This document shows, piece after piece, positions 18,350 to 27,904 of a stretch of 64,000 bases of DNA. Below the pieces are notes generated by a model. It saw only the letters and a list, made by a program, of their open reading frames with translations, was not told the origin of the DNA and did no database searches. Location: contig CANQRH010000001.1 in NCBI GenBank assembly GCA_947626225.1, positions 62,001 through 126,000 of the forward strand, written 5' to 3'. The position numbers and the translations under genes were made by a program. Positions within the stretch are counted from its first letter, which is position 1. Each line of letters starts with the position of its first letter. The DNA is from Candidatus Gastranaerophilales bacterium. GTDB lineage: Bacteria > Cyanobacteriota > Vampirovibrionia > Gastranaerophilales > Gastranaerophilaceae.

Positions 18350-20032
18350 ATGGAAAAACTTTCACCATTACAAATTGAGAGATTAAAGTATCAGCCAAAA
18401 CTTCCTTCAAGTCTTTCAAACGGCATTAACAGTCTTGAAATGACAGAAGGTTCGGCAACTCAATCCGTCAGAGATCAGGAACAAATCCAAAACCTGTTTA
18501 AAAACACTTACGGAAAACCCGTTGTAACATTTAAAACATCATCCGCCGTTTCATCTTCCGAAGTAAGAAATGTCGGTGTAATTCTTTCCGGAGGTCAAGC
18601 TCCCGGGGGACATAACGTCATTGCAGGTTTGTATGACGCTTTAAAAAGTGCAAATCCCGCTAACAGACTTTACGGCTTTTTAGGCGGGCCTTCAGGTATT
18701 ATTGACGGTAAATACGTTGAATTTGATGACAAATTCATTGATGCATACAGAAATACCGGCGGTTTTGATATTATCGGCTCGGGCAGAACAAAACTCGAAA
18801 CCGAAGAACAATTCCAAAAATCATTGGAAGTATGCAAAAAATTGAATATTTCCGCCGTTGTAATTATAGGCGGTGATGATTCAAATACAAATGCCGCTCT
18901 TTTAGCAGAATGGTTTGTAAAAAATAATACCGGTATTCAGGTAATCGGCTGTCCCAAAACAATTGACGGCGATTTGAAAAATGACCGTATTGAAATTTCT
19001 TTCGGATTTGATACCGCTACAAAAACTTATGCGGAATTAATCGGAAATATTCAGCGTGATGCAAATTCCGCAAAAAAATATTGGCATTTTATAAAAATTA
19101 TGGGAAGAAGCGCATCTCATGTTGCTCTTGAAGCAGCTTTGCAGACACAACCCAACATTACACTCGTGTCGGAAGAAGTTGAAGAAAAGAAAATGTCGCT
19201 TGAAAGCATAATTAATTATATGTGCGATATTATTGTAAGACGTTCAAATAACGGCAAAAACTTCGGTATAGCAATAATTCCCGAAGGTTTGATTGAATTT
19301 ATTCCCGAAATGAAATCAATGATTTCCAATTTGAACGATATCATGGCATCACTTGAATCGGATCCTTCATTTATGAGCGCACCTTCCATGCGTGAAAAAT
19401 TTGATGTTGTGGAAAACAGACTCGAACCGTCCAACGCTAAGGTTTACAACTCACTTCCCGCACTGATTAAGTCACAACTGCTTGCAGACCGTGATCCTCA
19501 CGGTAACGTTCAAGTTTCCAAAATCGAAACCGAAAAACTTTTAATCGAAATGATTACAACCAGATTGAACGAACTTAAATCACTCGGAGATTATACCGGT
19601 AAATTCAGCGCTCAGTCACATTTCTTCGGATATGAAGGCAGATGCGCATTCCCGTCAAACTTTGATGCGGACTACTGCTATTCACTCGGATATAATGCTT
19701 TCGCATTAATCAATTTCGGTTTGACAGGGTATTTGTCATCAGTAAGAAATCTGACGGCACCGGCATCCGAATGGATTGCAGGCGGTGTACCGCTCACAAT
19801 GATGATGAATATGGAAAAACGCCACGGTGAAATGAAACCTGTTATTCAAAAAGCACTTGTAAAACTTGACGGTCCGGTGTTCAAACAACTAGAACAAAAC
19901 AGAGAGGACTGGGCAATGAATGACAGATATTTGTTCCCCGGTGCAATCCAATATTTCGGACCTTCAAGTGTGTGTGATTTGACAACCGTAACACTCCAGC
20001 TTGAATGGTCAAAAACTCCGGCAAATGTATAA
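18350..20032 (+). CDS. Diphosphate-dependent phosphofructokinase (long PPi-PFK type)
   Basis: 560 aa; [52 protein letters not shown]. Confidence 0.92.
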   Translation: MEKLSPLQIERLKYQPKLPSSLSNGINSLEMTEGSATQSVRDQEQIQNLFKNTYGKPVVTFKTSSAVSSSEVRNVGVILSGGQAPGGHNVIAGLYDALKSANPANRLYGFLGGPSGIIDGKYVEFDDKFIDAYRNTGGFDIIGSGRTKLETEEQFQKSLEVCKKLNISAVVIIGGDDSNTNAALLAEWFVKNNTGIQVIGCPKTIDGDLKNDRIEISFGFDTATKTYAELIGNIQRDANSAKKYWHFIKIMGRSASHVALEAALQTQPNITLVSEEVEEKKMSLESIINYMCDIIVRRSNNGKNFGIAIIPEGLIEFIPEMKSMISNLNDIMASLESDPSFMSAPSMREKFDVVENRLEPSNAKVYNSLPALIKSQLLADRDPHGNVQVSKIETEKLLIEMITTRLNELKSLGDYTGKFSAQSHFFGYEGRCAFPSNFDADYCYSLGYNAFALINFGLTGYLSSVRNLTAPASEWIAGGVPLTMMMNMEKRHGEMKPVIQKALVKLDGPVFKQLEQNREDWAMNDRYLFPGAIQYFGPSSVCDLTTVTLQLEWSKTPANV

Positions 20033-20035
20033 AAA

Positions 20036-20066
20036 ATTAAGGGCTTAAAAGCCCTTAATTTTTATT
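20036..20066. terminator. Bidirectional intrinsic terminator
   Basis: AAATTAAGGGCTT-AAAAGCCCTTAATTTTT between convergent genes. Confidence 0.85.
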
Positions 20067-20071
20067 TAAAA

Positions 20072-20329
20072 TTATTTATATAAATTCTCAATATCAAAAG
20101 AATATTTATCAATATTGTCAAACGAAAATATTTCTTTTAAATCAACCTTTAATGCACGAGAAATTTTAAACAAAGCACTTATTGATACATCTCGTTTTCC
20201 TGCTTCTATCATCGCAATATGTGAACGTGAAACACCGGATTCTAAAAATACGGTTTCCTGCGTAAAACCTTTTAATTTTCGAATTTTTCTAAGGTGTTTA
20301 CCTAAATCTTTTTTAAAGTTATTGCACAT
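20072..20329 (-). CDS. Xre-family HTH regulator
   Basis: 85 aa; LRKIRKLKGFTQETVFLESGVSRSHIAMIEAGKRDVSISALFKISRALKVDLKEIF. Confidence 0.88.
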   Translation of the reverse strand: MCNNFKKDLGKHLRKIRKLKGFTQETVFLESGVSRSHIAMIEAGKRDVSISALFKISRALKVDLKEIFSFDNIDKYSFDIENLYK

Positions 20330-20401
20330 ATATTTATATTATGATATGTTACCCTTAGCGACTGTCGCTGGTAGTGACATTTTAGAACATGGAGGGTATA
20401 A

Positions 20402-21217
20402 ATGAAAAAATTTAATTGCGAAAAAACTGATTTTAAGCCATCAGGATGTTTATTTAATCGATTACGGAAAAATCGAAAAATTGCTTTTACTCTGGCTGAA
20501 GTTCTTATTACTTTAGGTATAATTGGGGTTGTAGCGGCTTTAACCGTTCCGGTTTTGGTGCAAAAATATAATGAAAAGGCAACAGTTGCAAAACTGAAAA
20601 AGATTTATTCCGTTTTGTCACAGGCTTTTACAAGAGCCGTAGCAGAAAACGGGCAGCCGGAAACATGGGGAGTGCGTGTCCCATATTCGACTAATGAAAA
20701 CGGTTCAATAGATTCTGAAGCTTCCGGAAAATTAGGGATAGAAAAAGCTATACTTTTAACAAATATAATGATTCCGTATTTAAAAACCGCAAAAGTTTGT
20801 TATACAGAATCAGGTTGCTGGTATGATGATAAAGTTTATGCAATGAACGGAAAACAGTACGATGGTTATACCGGTGAACGTCCCAATTTATCTAAAGTAT
20901 TGCTTTATGGCGGAACAATGATTGGATTCGGAATACAATTCAGTAGTGAATCAGCTAAGAATATAGGTTGGGTGCTCGTTGATGTAAACGGTTCTAAAAA
21001 ACCTAATAAGTACGGAAATGATATTTTTGAATTTGCTATATTTAATAAGGGTGTTCAGCCTTATGGTTTTAGAGAAGATAATCTTTATACTTTTGAAAAA
21101 GACTGCACCAAAACTTCGGAAGGACATGGCTGTACATCATGGGTAATTTTTAATGAAAACATGGATTATCTGCATTGTGACGGACTTTCTTGGAACGGAA
21201 AACATAAATGTAAATAA
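20402..21217 (+). CDS. Pilin-like protein with prepilin-type N-terminal cleavage/methylation motif
   Basis: RKIAFTLAEVLITLGIIGVVAALTVPVLVQKY; C-terminal VDVNGSKKPNKYGNDIFEF. Confidence 0.9.
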   Translation: MKKFNCEKTDFKPSGCLFNRLRKNRKIAFTLAEVLITLGIIGVVAALTVPVLVQKYNEKATVAKLKKIYSVLSQAFTRAVAENGQPETWGVRVPYSTNENGSIDSEASGKLGIEKAILLTNIMIPYLKTAKVCYTESGCWYDDKVYAMNGKQYDGYTGERPNLSKVLLYGGTMIGFGIQFSSESAKNIGWVLVDVNGSKKPNKYGNDIFEFAIFNKGVQPYGFREDNLYTFEKDCTKTSEGHGCTSWVIFNENMDYLHCDGLSWNGKHKCK

Positions 21218-21221
21218 ATAA

Positions 21222-21432
21222 ATCACATGAACATTTACGCAATGGGGGAGTACACCATACATGATATAAAAAGTCATACGAACATTTACACAGTGGGGGA
21301 GTGGTTACACCACAGCATAACACATGATATGAGAAGTCATACGAATATTTACGCAGAGGGGGAGTACGCCACACATGATATAAAAAGTCATACGAACATT
21401 TACACAGTGGGGAAGTGGTTACACCACACACA
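21222..21432. repeat. Tandem ~60-bp repeat array (locus B)
   Basis: Four units of type (acatgatataaaaagt)catacgaacatttacacagtgggggagtggttacaccac. Confidence 0.88.
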
Positions 21433-21435
21433 AAA

Positions 21436-21693
21436 CACGGAGCATTTCTGCTCCGTGCATCGATTACCGTCAACCAAGATATGCGGCGATAGCGCTCAGC
21501 CTTTCGGTACCCGTTTCTAAAAATATACGGTTTTTATTGAAAGGTTTCACCTGTCGGGTAATCGTCCGTATCCCGCCGCTGTTCTGCAGGAATAGTGCAG
21601 ATTATATGTCATCTGCTTCGAAATAAGCCCGAAATTTACGTTTTCGTGCTCCTGCACCCGGAATATCCCGGATAATTCGGATTAAGGGATACG
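21436..21693 (-). ncRNA. Candidate structured non-coding RNA of unknown class, ending in an intrinsic terminator
   Basis: 8-bp helix CGTATCCC/GGGATACG (21567-21574 with 21686-21693) enclosing TGCAGG/CCTGCA and hairpins GCAGAT/ATCTGC and CGAAA/TTTCG; second 8-bp helix CGATTACC/GGTAATCG (21461-21468 with 21557-21564) enclosing CCTTTC/GAAAGG and CCGT/ACGG; then CACGGAGCA-GAAA-TGCTCCGTG-TTTT on the minus strand. No good ORF. Confidence 0.6.
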
Positions 21694-21695
21694 AA

Positions 21696-22181
21696 TTAAT
21701 TCTTTTCAGTGATTTCCAATTTCTTGGGTTCTTTATTTTCCGTTTCGACTTTAGGTACTGTAATTGTTAATACTCCTTTGTCATAAACCGCCGTACTTTC
21801 ATCGGTTTTTACGGGACTGTCAAAAGATATTGTCCTTTTGTATTTTCCGTATCTGAACTCCGATGTATGATAGCGTTCATTTTTGGATTTTTCTTCTTTT
21901 TCTTCTTTTTCTTCATGAATTTCTGCGGTTATGGTCATAAATTCATTGTCGAGTTCAACCTCGATGTCGTCTTTTTCCACTCCGGGAAGTTGAACTTTTA
22001 CGGTATATTTTTTGTCATTCTGCTTAACTTCTATTGCAGGCCGCCAAACTGATGTTTTTTTGATATTCAGCGGATTTGCCATTGAGTGAACAAGCAATGT
22101 ATCCCGAAGAAAATTGTTTAATTCGTTATGGATACTGTCAAAATATAAATCCGGTTCCCGGATTATTAAGTCGTGTTTCAT
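21696..22181 (-). CDS. Hsp20/alpha-crystallin small heat shock protein
   Basis: KYTVKVQLPGVEKDDIEVELDNEFMTITAE ... YGKYKRTISFDSPVKTDESTAVYDKGVLTITVPK. Confidence 0.93.
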   Translation of the reverse strand: MKHDLIIREPDLYFDSIHNELNNFLRDTLLVHSMANPLNIKKTSVWRPAIEVKQNDKKYTVKVQLPGVEKDDIEVELDNEFMTITAEIHEEKEEKEEKSKNERYHTSEFRYGKYKRTISFDSPVKTDESTAVYDKGVLTITVPKVETENKEPKKLEITEKN

Positions 22182-22328
22182 GTTTGTTTCCTTTCACATT
22201 TACACGATAAACTTTTTTGAAATTAATTTCATCAGACTTTTTATTAATTAATTACACTGAAAAGTTGTACCTTTGAGCAATAGAAAATATGTCATTTTAT
22301 TTGATAATACCTTTAAAGGAGTACTTTT

Positions 22329-23348
22329 ATGACTGTAAACATGCTCGTTTTTGATTACCGTGAAAGTGAGAAAAATTTTTTTGACACAAATTCTTTGGAA
22401 AATTTTGACATAACATTTTTTGAAGAAAGTTTGAATGAAGAAACATTAAAACAAATTCCGCAAAGCCTTATTGACAACACAACCGTAATAAGTGTTTTTG
22501 TAAATTCTGAAGTAACAAAAAATGTAATATACGCATTTAAAAATTTAAGAATAATATCCACGCGCTCGACAGGGTTGGATCATATTAACCATAAAGCGGC
22601 GGTAGAAAAAAATATTGATGTGATAAATGTGGGAAGTTACGGTGCAAAATCGGTTGCCCAGTACACAATGGGTTTGATGCTTGCGTTAATAAGGCATATA
22701 GTCCCCGCATCACAATATATTCAAAACAAGCATGAATTATGTCCGAACTATGTGGGACGGGATGTTTCACAATTGACTATGGGTGTAATCGGAACAGGTT
22801 CAATAGGTGCAAGTGTCTGCCGTTTGGCAAAAGTTTTCGGCATGAAAATTCTTGCTTACGATATAATGCCTAAACAAGAATTGTACGGTGAAGTTGAGTA
22901 TACCGATTTGGACGTTCTTTTAAAAGAATCTGATGTTGTAACACTACATCTGCCTTTTACAGGAGATAATTACCAAATGATAGGCGATAAGGAAATCCGC
23001 CTTATGAAGCCTTCATCTTATCTGATTAACACTTCGCGCGGAGAGATACTTGATTTTTTTGCGTTGTATGATGCAATATGCGAGGACAGACTGGCAGGTG
23101 CCGCAATTGATGTGGTAAATTGCGAAACAATAAATTTTAACTGTCACAGACAGTCCAAGAAAACCAAGACGACACTTTATTGTATGAAAGAAGCAGAACA
23201 TGTAAAGCGTCTGACGGAGTTTCCAAACGTAATAATAACCCCTCATATTGCTTACGAAACACAAGATGCTATTGATTATATTTTAAAGATGACATTTAAA
23301 GGAATAATTGATTGCATACAAGGCGGAAGCAGATTTAAAAACATGTAA
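22329..23348 (+). CDS. D-2-hydroxyacid (D-lactate-type) dehydrogenase
   Basis: ISTRSTGLDHINHKAA, GVIGTGSIGASVCRLAKVFGM, LINTSRGEILD, NVIITPHIAYET. Confidence 0.9.
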   Translation: MTVNMLVFDYRESEKNFFDTNSLENFDITFFEESLNEETLKQIPQSLIDNTTVISVFVNSEVTKNVIYAFKNLRIISTRSTGLDHINHKAAVEKNIDVINVGSYGAKSVAQYTMGLMLALIRHIVPASQYIQNKHELCPNYVGRDVSQLTMGVIGTGSIGASVCRLAKVFGMKILAYDIMPKQELYGEVEYTDLDVLLKESDVVTLHLPFTGDNYQMIGDKEIRLMKPSSYLINTSRGEILDFFALYDAICEDRLAGAAIDVVNCETINFNCHRQSKKTKTTLYCMKEAEHVKRLTEFPNVIITPHIAYETQDAIDYILKMTFKGIIDCIQGGSRFKNM

Positions 23349-23458
23349 AAATTTTTTATAATAATTAATCCGATTTTAACCTTTTACTTTTTGGGATAAA
23401 AATATAATTTGCCTTCTGACAATTATAAATTTGCGCCTTACCCGTACAAATTGCAATA

Positions 23459-24130
23459 CTAATTTTTTATCATAATTTGCGCGGATATCGCACCAAACAT
23501 AAAATCCAGCCGTTTAACAAATGAAAAACCTTTGTTTTCAAAATCCTTTATTAAATCGTCAGGCTCGGGAAAAATTTTCTTGGAATCTATAAGATATTTG
23601 TAAGGAAAAGTGTTTTCGGTAAAACTGCGAACTATCAGCGGAGTAAAAAAATCATAAATTTTACTTGCAATATTTTTTTCTCCGAAATCCAGATGAAGAA
23701 ATCTGCCTTTTGGTCTGAGAATACGATACACTTCTTCCACGGCTTTTTCGGCATTTTGAATATTTCTAAGCCCAAAACCCATTGTAACAACATCAAAAGT
23801 ATTATCGGGATAAGGCAGATTTGTAACATCGCCCTGATAATACTTAACCCCGTCATTTCTGTTTTTAGCAATTTCAAGCATATTTTCCGAAAAATCAATA
23901 CCCGTTACGTTGGCTTGCGGTTGATATTTTTTTATTAACCCCGCTATATCTCCCGTTCCGCAGCATAAATCTATTACATTATCATGCGGTTTTATATTTA
24001 TATTTTTAATACATCTGTCTTTGATAAATTTATGCAATCCAAGCGACATAACATTATTCAAAAAATCGTATTCTTTTGAAATCATATTAAACATCGTATG
24101 AATTACGGCGGGAGATTTATCAAGTGTCAT
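23459..24130 (-). CDS. menG: Ubiquinone/menaquinone biosynthesis methyltransferase
   Basis: VIHTMFNMISKEYDFLNNVMSLGLHKFIKDRC, DLCCGTGDIA, VTMGFGLRNI, PKGRFLHLDFG (UbiE/MenG). Confidence 0.9.
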   Translation of the reverse strand: MTLDKSPAVIHTMFNMISKEYDFLNNVMSLGLHKFIKDRCIKNINIKPHDNVIDLCCGTGDIAGLIKKYQPQANVTGIDFSENMLEIAKNRNDGVKYYQGDVTNLPYPDNTFDVVTMGFGLRNIQNAEKAVEEVYRILRPKGRFLHLDFGEKNIASKIYDFFTPLIVRSFTENTFPYKYLIDSKKIFPEPDDLIKDFENKGFSFVKRLDFMFGAISAQIMIKN

Positions 24131-24178
24131 ATATTTTAACCTTTTTGCTTATTTTACATATTAACATATAATGAGGAT

Positions 24179-25501
24179 ATGAACATAGCTTTTATTCCTA
24201 TAGATAATCGTCCTGTCTGCTATACTTTGCCTGTTCAAATTGCATCCGATAATATCAAATTATTAGTGCCGGAAAGAGAATGGCTGGGAAATTTGAACAA
24301 AATTGCGGATATCGAAAAAATTTTTGAATGGCTTGAAAATCTTGAAATGGTTGATGCCTTTGTAATTTCTCTTGATACAATTGCATACGGCGGACTTATT
24401 CCTTCAAGGCGTTCGCCGGATACCTTTGAAACAATAAAAACACGTACAGAAAAATTAAAATCGATTATTAAAAAACAAAAAGCCGATGTTTACGCATTCT
24501 CAAGCGTTATGAGAATTTCAAACAACAACGTTAATGAAGAAGAAAAAGAGTATTGGAACAAATGGGGGAAAAAGATATTTGATTACTCGCAAAACTGCCA
24601 CAAATCAGGCAGAGAAAGCTGTATTTCAAACTTGATTCCTTCCGAAATTTTGGATGATTACCTTGCAACAAGGAAAAGAAACTTTGAGATAAATAAAATT
24701 TATCTTGAATGGGAAAAAGAAGGCTTCTTTAAAACTCTTGTATTTTCAAAAGATGATTGCGCAGAATACGGATTTAACGTTCAGGAAGCAAGAGAACTCG
24801 AACGTTTGGGAGGTTATGTAAAAACCGGCGCCGATGAAATACCTTTGACTCTGCTTGCAAGAGCAATGAACGGTAAAATGAAAATTGCTCCCGTTTTTCT
24901 GTCGCCCGATAACAAGCATTTGATATCAAATTATGAAGATATTTCAATTGAACAAAGCGTAAATTCTCAAATTGAACTTGCAGGTTGTGAAATCAGCGAT
25001 GAAAAAAATGCGGATATAATTCTTTATGTCAACAATTTTGAAGAACGTCAGGGCGAAATTGTTATGAAAATTCCGACAATACCGTTTTCATCAAAATGGG
25101 AAAAACCCGAAAAACCATATATGATTGCCGATGTCAGATATGCCAACGGTGCCGATAATCAGTTCGTCAAACAACTGTTTGAAAACAGCTGTGATGAGAA
25201 TTTCTTCGGCTACAGCGGATGGAATACCTCGGCAAATACACTCGGAAGCTTGATATGTACCGCAAAAGCAAAATTTTTATTTAACGGAGATATAAAAAAA
25301 CTTCAAGCCGTAAGACTTCTTGATGACTGGGCTTATCAGGCAAATGTTCGTCAAATGCTTGAAAAACCGGATATTACAAAATTGAAAAAGTTTATGAAAC
25401 CTTATGAAGAAAAAGTTTTCAGCTTTTTAAAAATTAAATATAATGTTGATTATAAATTCCCGTGGAACAGATTGTTTGAGGTAGAAATTGAACTTAATTG
25501 A
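24179..25501 (+). CDS. DUF4127 family protein
   Basis: MNIAFIPIDNRPVCYTLPVQIA, DTIAYGGLIPSRRS, VMRISNNNVNEEEKEYW, NTSANTLGSLIC. Confidence 0.85.
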   Translation: MNIAFIPIDNRPVCYTLPVQIASDNIKLLVPEREWLGNLNKIADIEKIFEWLENLEMVDAFVISLDTIAYGGLIPSRRSPDTFETIKTRTEKLKSIIKKQKADVYAFSSVMRISNNNVNEEEKEYWNKWGKKIFDYSQNCHKSGRESCISNLIPSEILDDYLATRKRNFEINKIYLEWEKEGFFKTLVFSKDDCAEYGFNVQEARELERLGGYVKTGADEIPLTLLARAMNGKMKIAPVFLSPDNKHLISNYEDISIEQSVNSQIELAGCEISDEKNADIILYVNNFEERQGEIVMKIPTIPFSSKWEKPEKPYMIADVRYANGADNQFVKQLFENSCDENFFGYSGWNTSANTLGSLICTAKAKFLFNGDIKKLQAVRLLDDWAYQANVRQMLEKPDITKLKKFMKPYEEKVFSFLKIKYNVDYKFPWNRLFEVEIELN

Positions 25502-26027
25502 AATCATATTTTTAGCAATAGTCCTCGGAATTGATTGTATGGTAGTTTCATTTTCTCAAGGACTGATTTTTCAAAATAACAAAATCAAAAATTCATTGCT
25601 TTTGGCAAGCAGTATGGGCTTTTTTCAGGGTTTTCTTCCCTGTGCGGGATATTTCGGAATTAATTTGTTAAGCAGTTATATAGAACCTTTCAGCAAACTT
25701 TTGGTATTCGCTATTTTTATGATTCTCGGAATGAAATTTATTATTGAAGCTTTTCAGACCAAAAAAAATGTAACCTGCATGGATTTGAAATGTCTTGTTG
25801 CACTCGGTATAGCAACCAGTATTGATGCCCTTGCATCAGGTGTGAATCTGAATTTGACTTCAACACCGCTTTTAAAATCGGCTCTGATTATCGGAACGGT
25901 TTCGTTTTTTATGTCCTTATGCGGTTTTTGGTTCTCCGTGTTTCTAAAATCATTCCCGTCAAAAATCCTTGAAATATCAGGCGGATTAATATTAATAATA
26001 CTGGCTTGTATCAGCCTTATAAATTAA
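25488..26027 (+). CDS. MntP/YtaF-like putative manganese efflux membrane protein
   Basis: 179 aa, multiple TMs; two-fold GIDCMVVSFSQG and GIATSIDALASGVNL motifs. Confidence 0.8.
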   Translation: MNLIEIIFLAIVLGIDCMVVSFSQGLIFQNNKIKNSLLLASSMGFFQGFLPCAGYFGINLLSSYIEPFSKLLVFAIFMILGMKFIIEAFQTKKNVTCMDLKCLVALGIATSIDALASGVNLNLTSTPLLKSALIIGTVSFFMSLCGFWFSVFLKSFPSKILEISGGLILIILACISLIN

Positions 26028-26358
26028 AAAAAGGCATGCCCGAAACGCTTATTTAATGCAATCTTTTACAATTCTTAATAAATTATCAAATCATGGAAAT
26101 CCATGCCATGAGCATGTTTGCATGATTTTAAATCTTTAAATCATGTTCGTGACAACGTTTCAACATGCGCCGGTTTTGAAAACCCGCAAAAAGCGCGTAA
26201 TTACAAGGTTTGTTACAAATGTTAATAATCTCATGTTATGCTCTTGAAATAATTCAATTATTTTTTATACTGTAAATACAGCTAATGGGGATTTTGGCAG
26301 TTTAAAAAGCTGACACGGTTGCCATACTTGGGTAAGATAAAATTGGAGATTATATAAA

Positions 26359-26580
26359 TTGTTTAGAAGCAGGGATATGGGCAGAGCAGTAGCAGTCAGA
26401 AGATGGACACCGACCGCTCTTGAATGTTATAAAAGAGGATGCAATTGCGAAGGATGTTTCTACAGGGACTTTTTCAGCGGTTCTTCTCAAAAATGTCAGA
26501 TGAAAGCCTCGGTTTTGGAACTTGTAAGAGTTATCGGAACTCCAAACGTAGAATTACAGCAATTTATTATTGAAGATTAG
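26359..26580 (+). CDS. Small cysteine-containing conserved-looking protein, 73 aa (TTG start)
   Basis: MFRSRDMGRAVAVRRWTPTALECYKRGCNCEGCFYRDFFSGSSQKCQMKASVLELVRVIGTP; GGAG about 10 nt upstream of TTG. Confidence 0.7.
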   Translation: MFRSRDMGRAVAVRRWTPTALECYKRGCNCEGCFYRDFFSGSSQKCQMKASVLELVRVIGTPNVELQQFIIED

Positions 26581-26641
26581 GGCTTTAAAAATTAAAACTT
26601 CTGTGGTATAATATACAGGCAGTATGTTATAGGAGGTTCAC

Positions 26642-26986
26642 ATGCATATTTACGTAAACGGAAGAAATATTGAAATTACCGACGCTATCAAAGCTTATGT
26701 AAAAGAAAAATTCTCAAAGGTAGCAAATCATTATGACCAAATACAAGGTATTGAGGTTATTTTGTCGGTTATTAAAAATCCTTCAGCTTCCGGAAAACAT
26801 GTGGCAGAAGTTAATTGTAAGATGAATACAGGCAATCTTCGCTGTGAAGAAGCCGGAGATTCAATGTATGAAAGCATTGATTTACTTGCCGATAAATTGG
26901 ACAGACAAGTTAAAAAATTTAAGGATAAAAGTTTGGGTTCCGACAAAGCATCAATCAGAACGGAAACTGAAGATTCAAAAGAATAA
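26642..26986 (+). CDS. hpf: Ribosome hibernation-promoting factor (HPF/RaiA family, short form)
   Basis: MHIYVNGRNIEITDAIKAYVKEKFSKVANHYDQIQGIEVIL..., DSMYESIDLLADKLDRQVKKFK; RBS AGGAGG. Confidence 0.92.
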   Translation: MHIYVNGRNIEITDAIKAYVKEKFSKVANHYDQIQGIEVILSVIKNPSASGKHVAEVNCKMNTGNLRCEEAGDSMYESIDLLADKLDRQVKKFKDKSLGSDKASIRTETEDSKE

Positions 26987-27003
26987 TTTAAATTTGAGCA
27001 ATA

Positions 27004-27034
27004 AAAAACGGCCGATATCGGCCGTTTTTTTAAT
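27004..27034. terminator. Bidirectional intrinsic terminator
   Basis: AAAAAACGGCCGATATCGGCCGTTTTTT. Confidence 0.88.
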
Positions 27035-27046
27035 CCTTTTTGTTTT

Positions 27047-27904
27047 TTATACGATACCGGCAGGTTTTTTCTGAGCCGTAGCACCGGGGATTGACTGCCA
27101 GTTAGCCGCCATAATCTTTTTAAATGATTTCAGAGCCGTATCTTCCAATTCTCCGAGTTCTTCAGCTTCCATAATAAGTTCTCTTAAAGGAAGCAAAGCT
27201 CTTTGATCTCTGAGCACACCCAATGCCGCTGCAGCACCCGCTCTGACTAGTTCATTTTCCGAACGGTTTTTCATAACGTCAATCAAAGCCGGAACAGCTT
27301 TAACATCATTTAATTTACCCAGCGAAGTTACCGCATAAATTCTGACGTTAACCCATTCGTCATAAAGCATATTGATAACTTTATCAACCGCTTTTTTGTT
27401 TCCGATTTCACCCAAAGCACGAGTTGCATCACATCTTACGTTGACTTTTTCATGATCCAAAGATTCAATCAAAGCATCAGTTGCAACGTCACCGATTTCA
27501 ATTAATGCATCGGTTGCCGTAATACAAACCTGCGGGTTTTCATCATTGAGAGCTTCAACAAGCGGTTCAACAACAATTTCACCGCCTAAACGTCCTAATG
27601 CACGTGCCGCACGAACTCTTACATCAACATTTCTGTCTTCACGCAAAGATTGAATCAAATGAACAGTTGCTTTGCAGTCACCCAGCTCACCTAAAGCACG
27701 TGCCGCATAAAGTCTGACAGAACCGTTCTTGTCATGCTTCAGTACATCAATCAAAGGTTCAACGGCTTTGGAATCACCCATTTCGCCGAGAACACGAGCA
27801 GCATTATATCTGACTTTTTCGGAATTACTTGTTTTCAAATCAGTCAATAATTCATCAAAAGATTTTTTTACTTGTTTTTTCTTGCTGTTCACACTAATTG
27901 TCAT
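27047..27904 (-). CDS. HEAT-repeat (PBS-lyase-type) protein
   Basis: Repeated units such as VRYNAARVLGEMGDSKAVEPLIDVLKHDKNGSVRLYAARALGELGD. Confidence 0.92.
   Translation of the reverse strand: MTISVNSKKKQVKKSFDELLTDLKTSNSEKVRYNAARVLGEMGDSKAVEPLIDVLKHDKNGSVRLYAARALGELGDCKATVHLIQSLREDRNVDVRVRAARALGRLGGEIVVEPLVEALNDENPQVCITATDALIEIGDVATDALIESLDHEKVNVRCDATRALGEIGNKKAVDKVINMLYDEWVNVRIYAVTSLGKLNDVKAVPALIDVMKNRSENELVRAGAAAALGVLRDQRALLPLRELIMEAEELGELEDTALKSFKKIMAANWQSIPGATAQKKPAGIV

Noticed and set aside
21222-21432. CRISPR array
   Set aside because: Units are contiguous degenerate tandem repeats without unique spacers; no cas genes in the window.
21470-21600. Cobalamin riboswitch (plus strand contains TCCCGCCGCTGTT, close to CCCGCCACTG)
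   Set aside because: The remaining conserved boxes are absent and no plus-strand target gene follows; the terminator polarity favours the minus strand.
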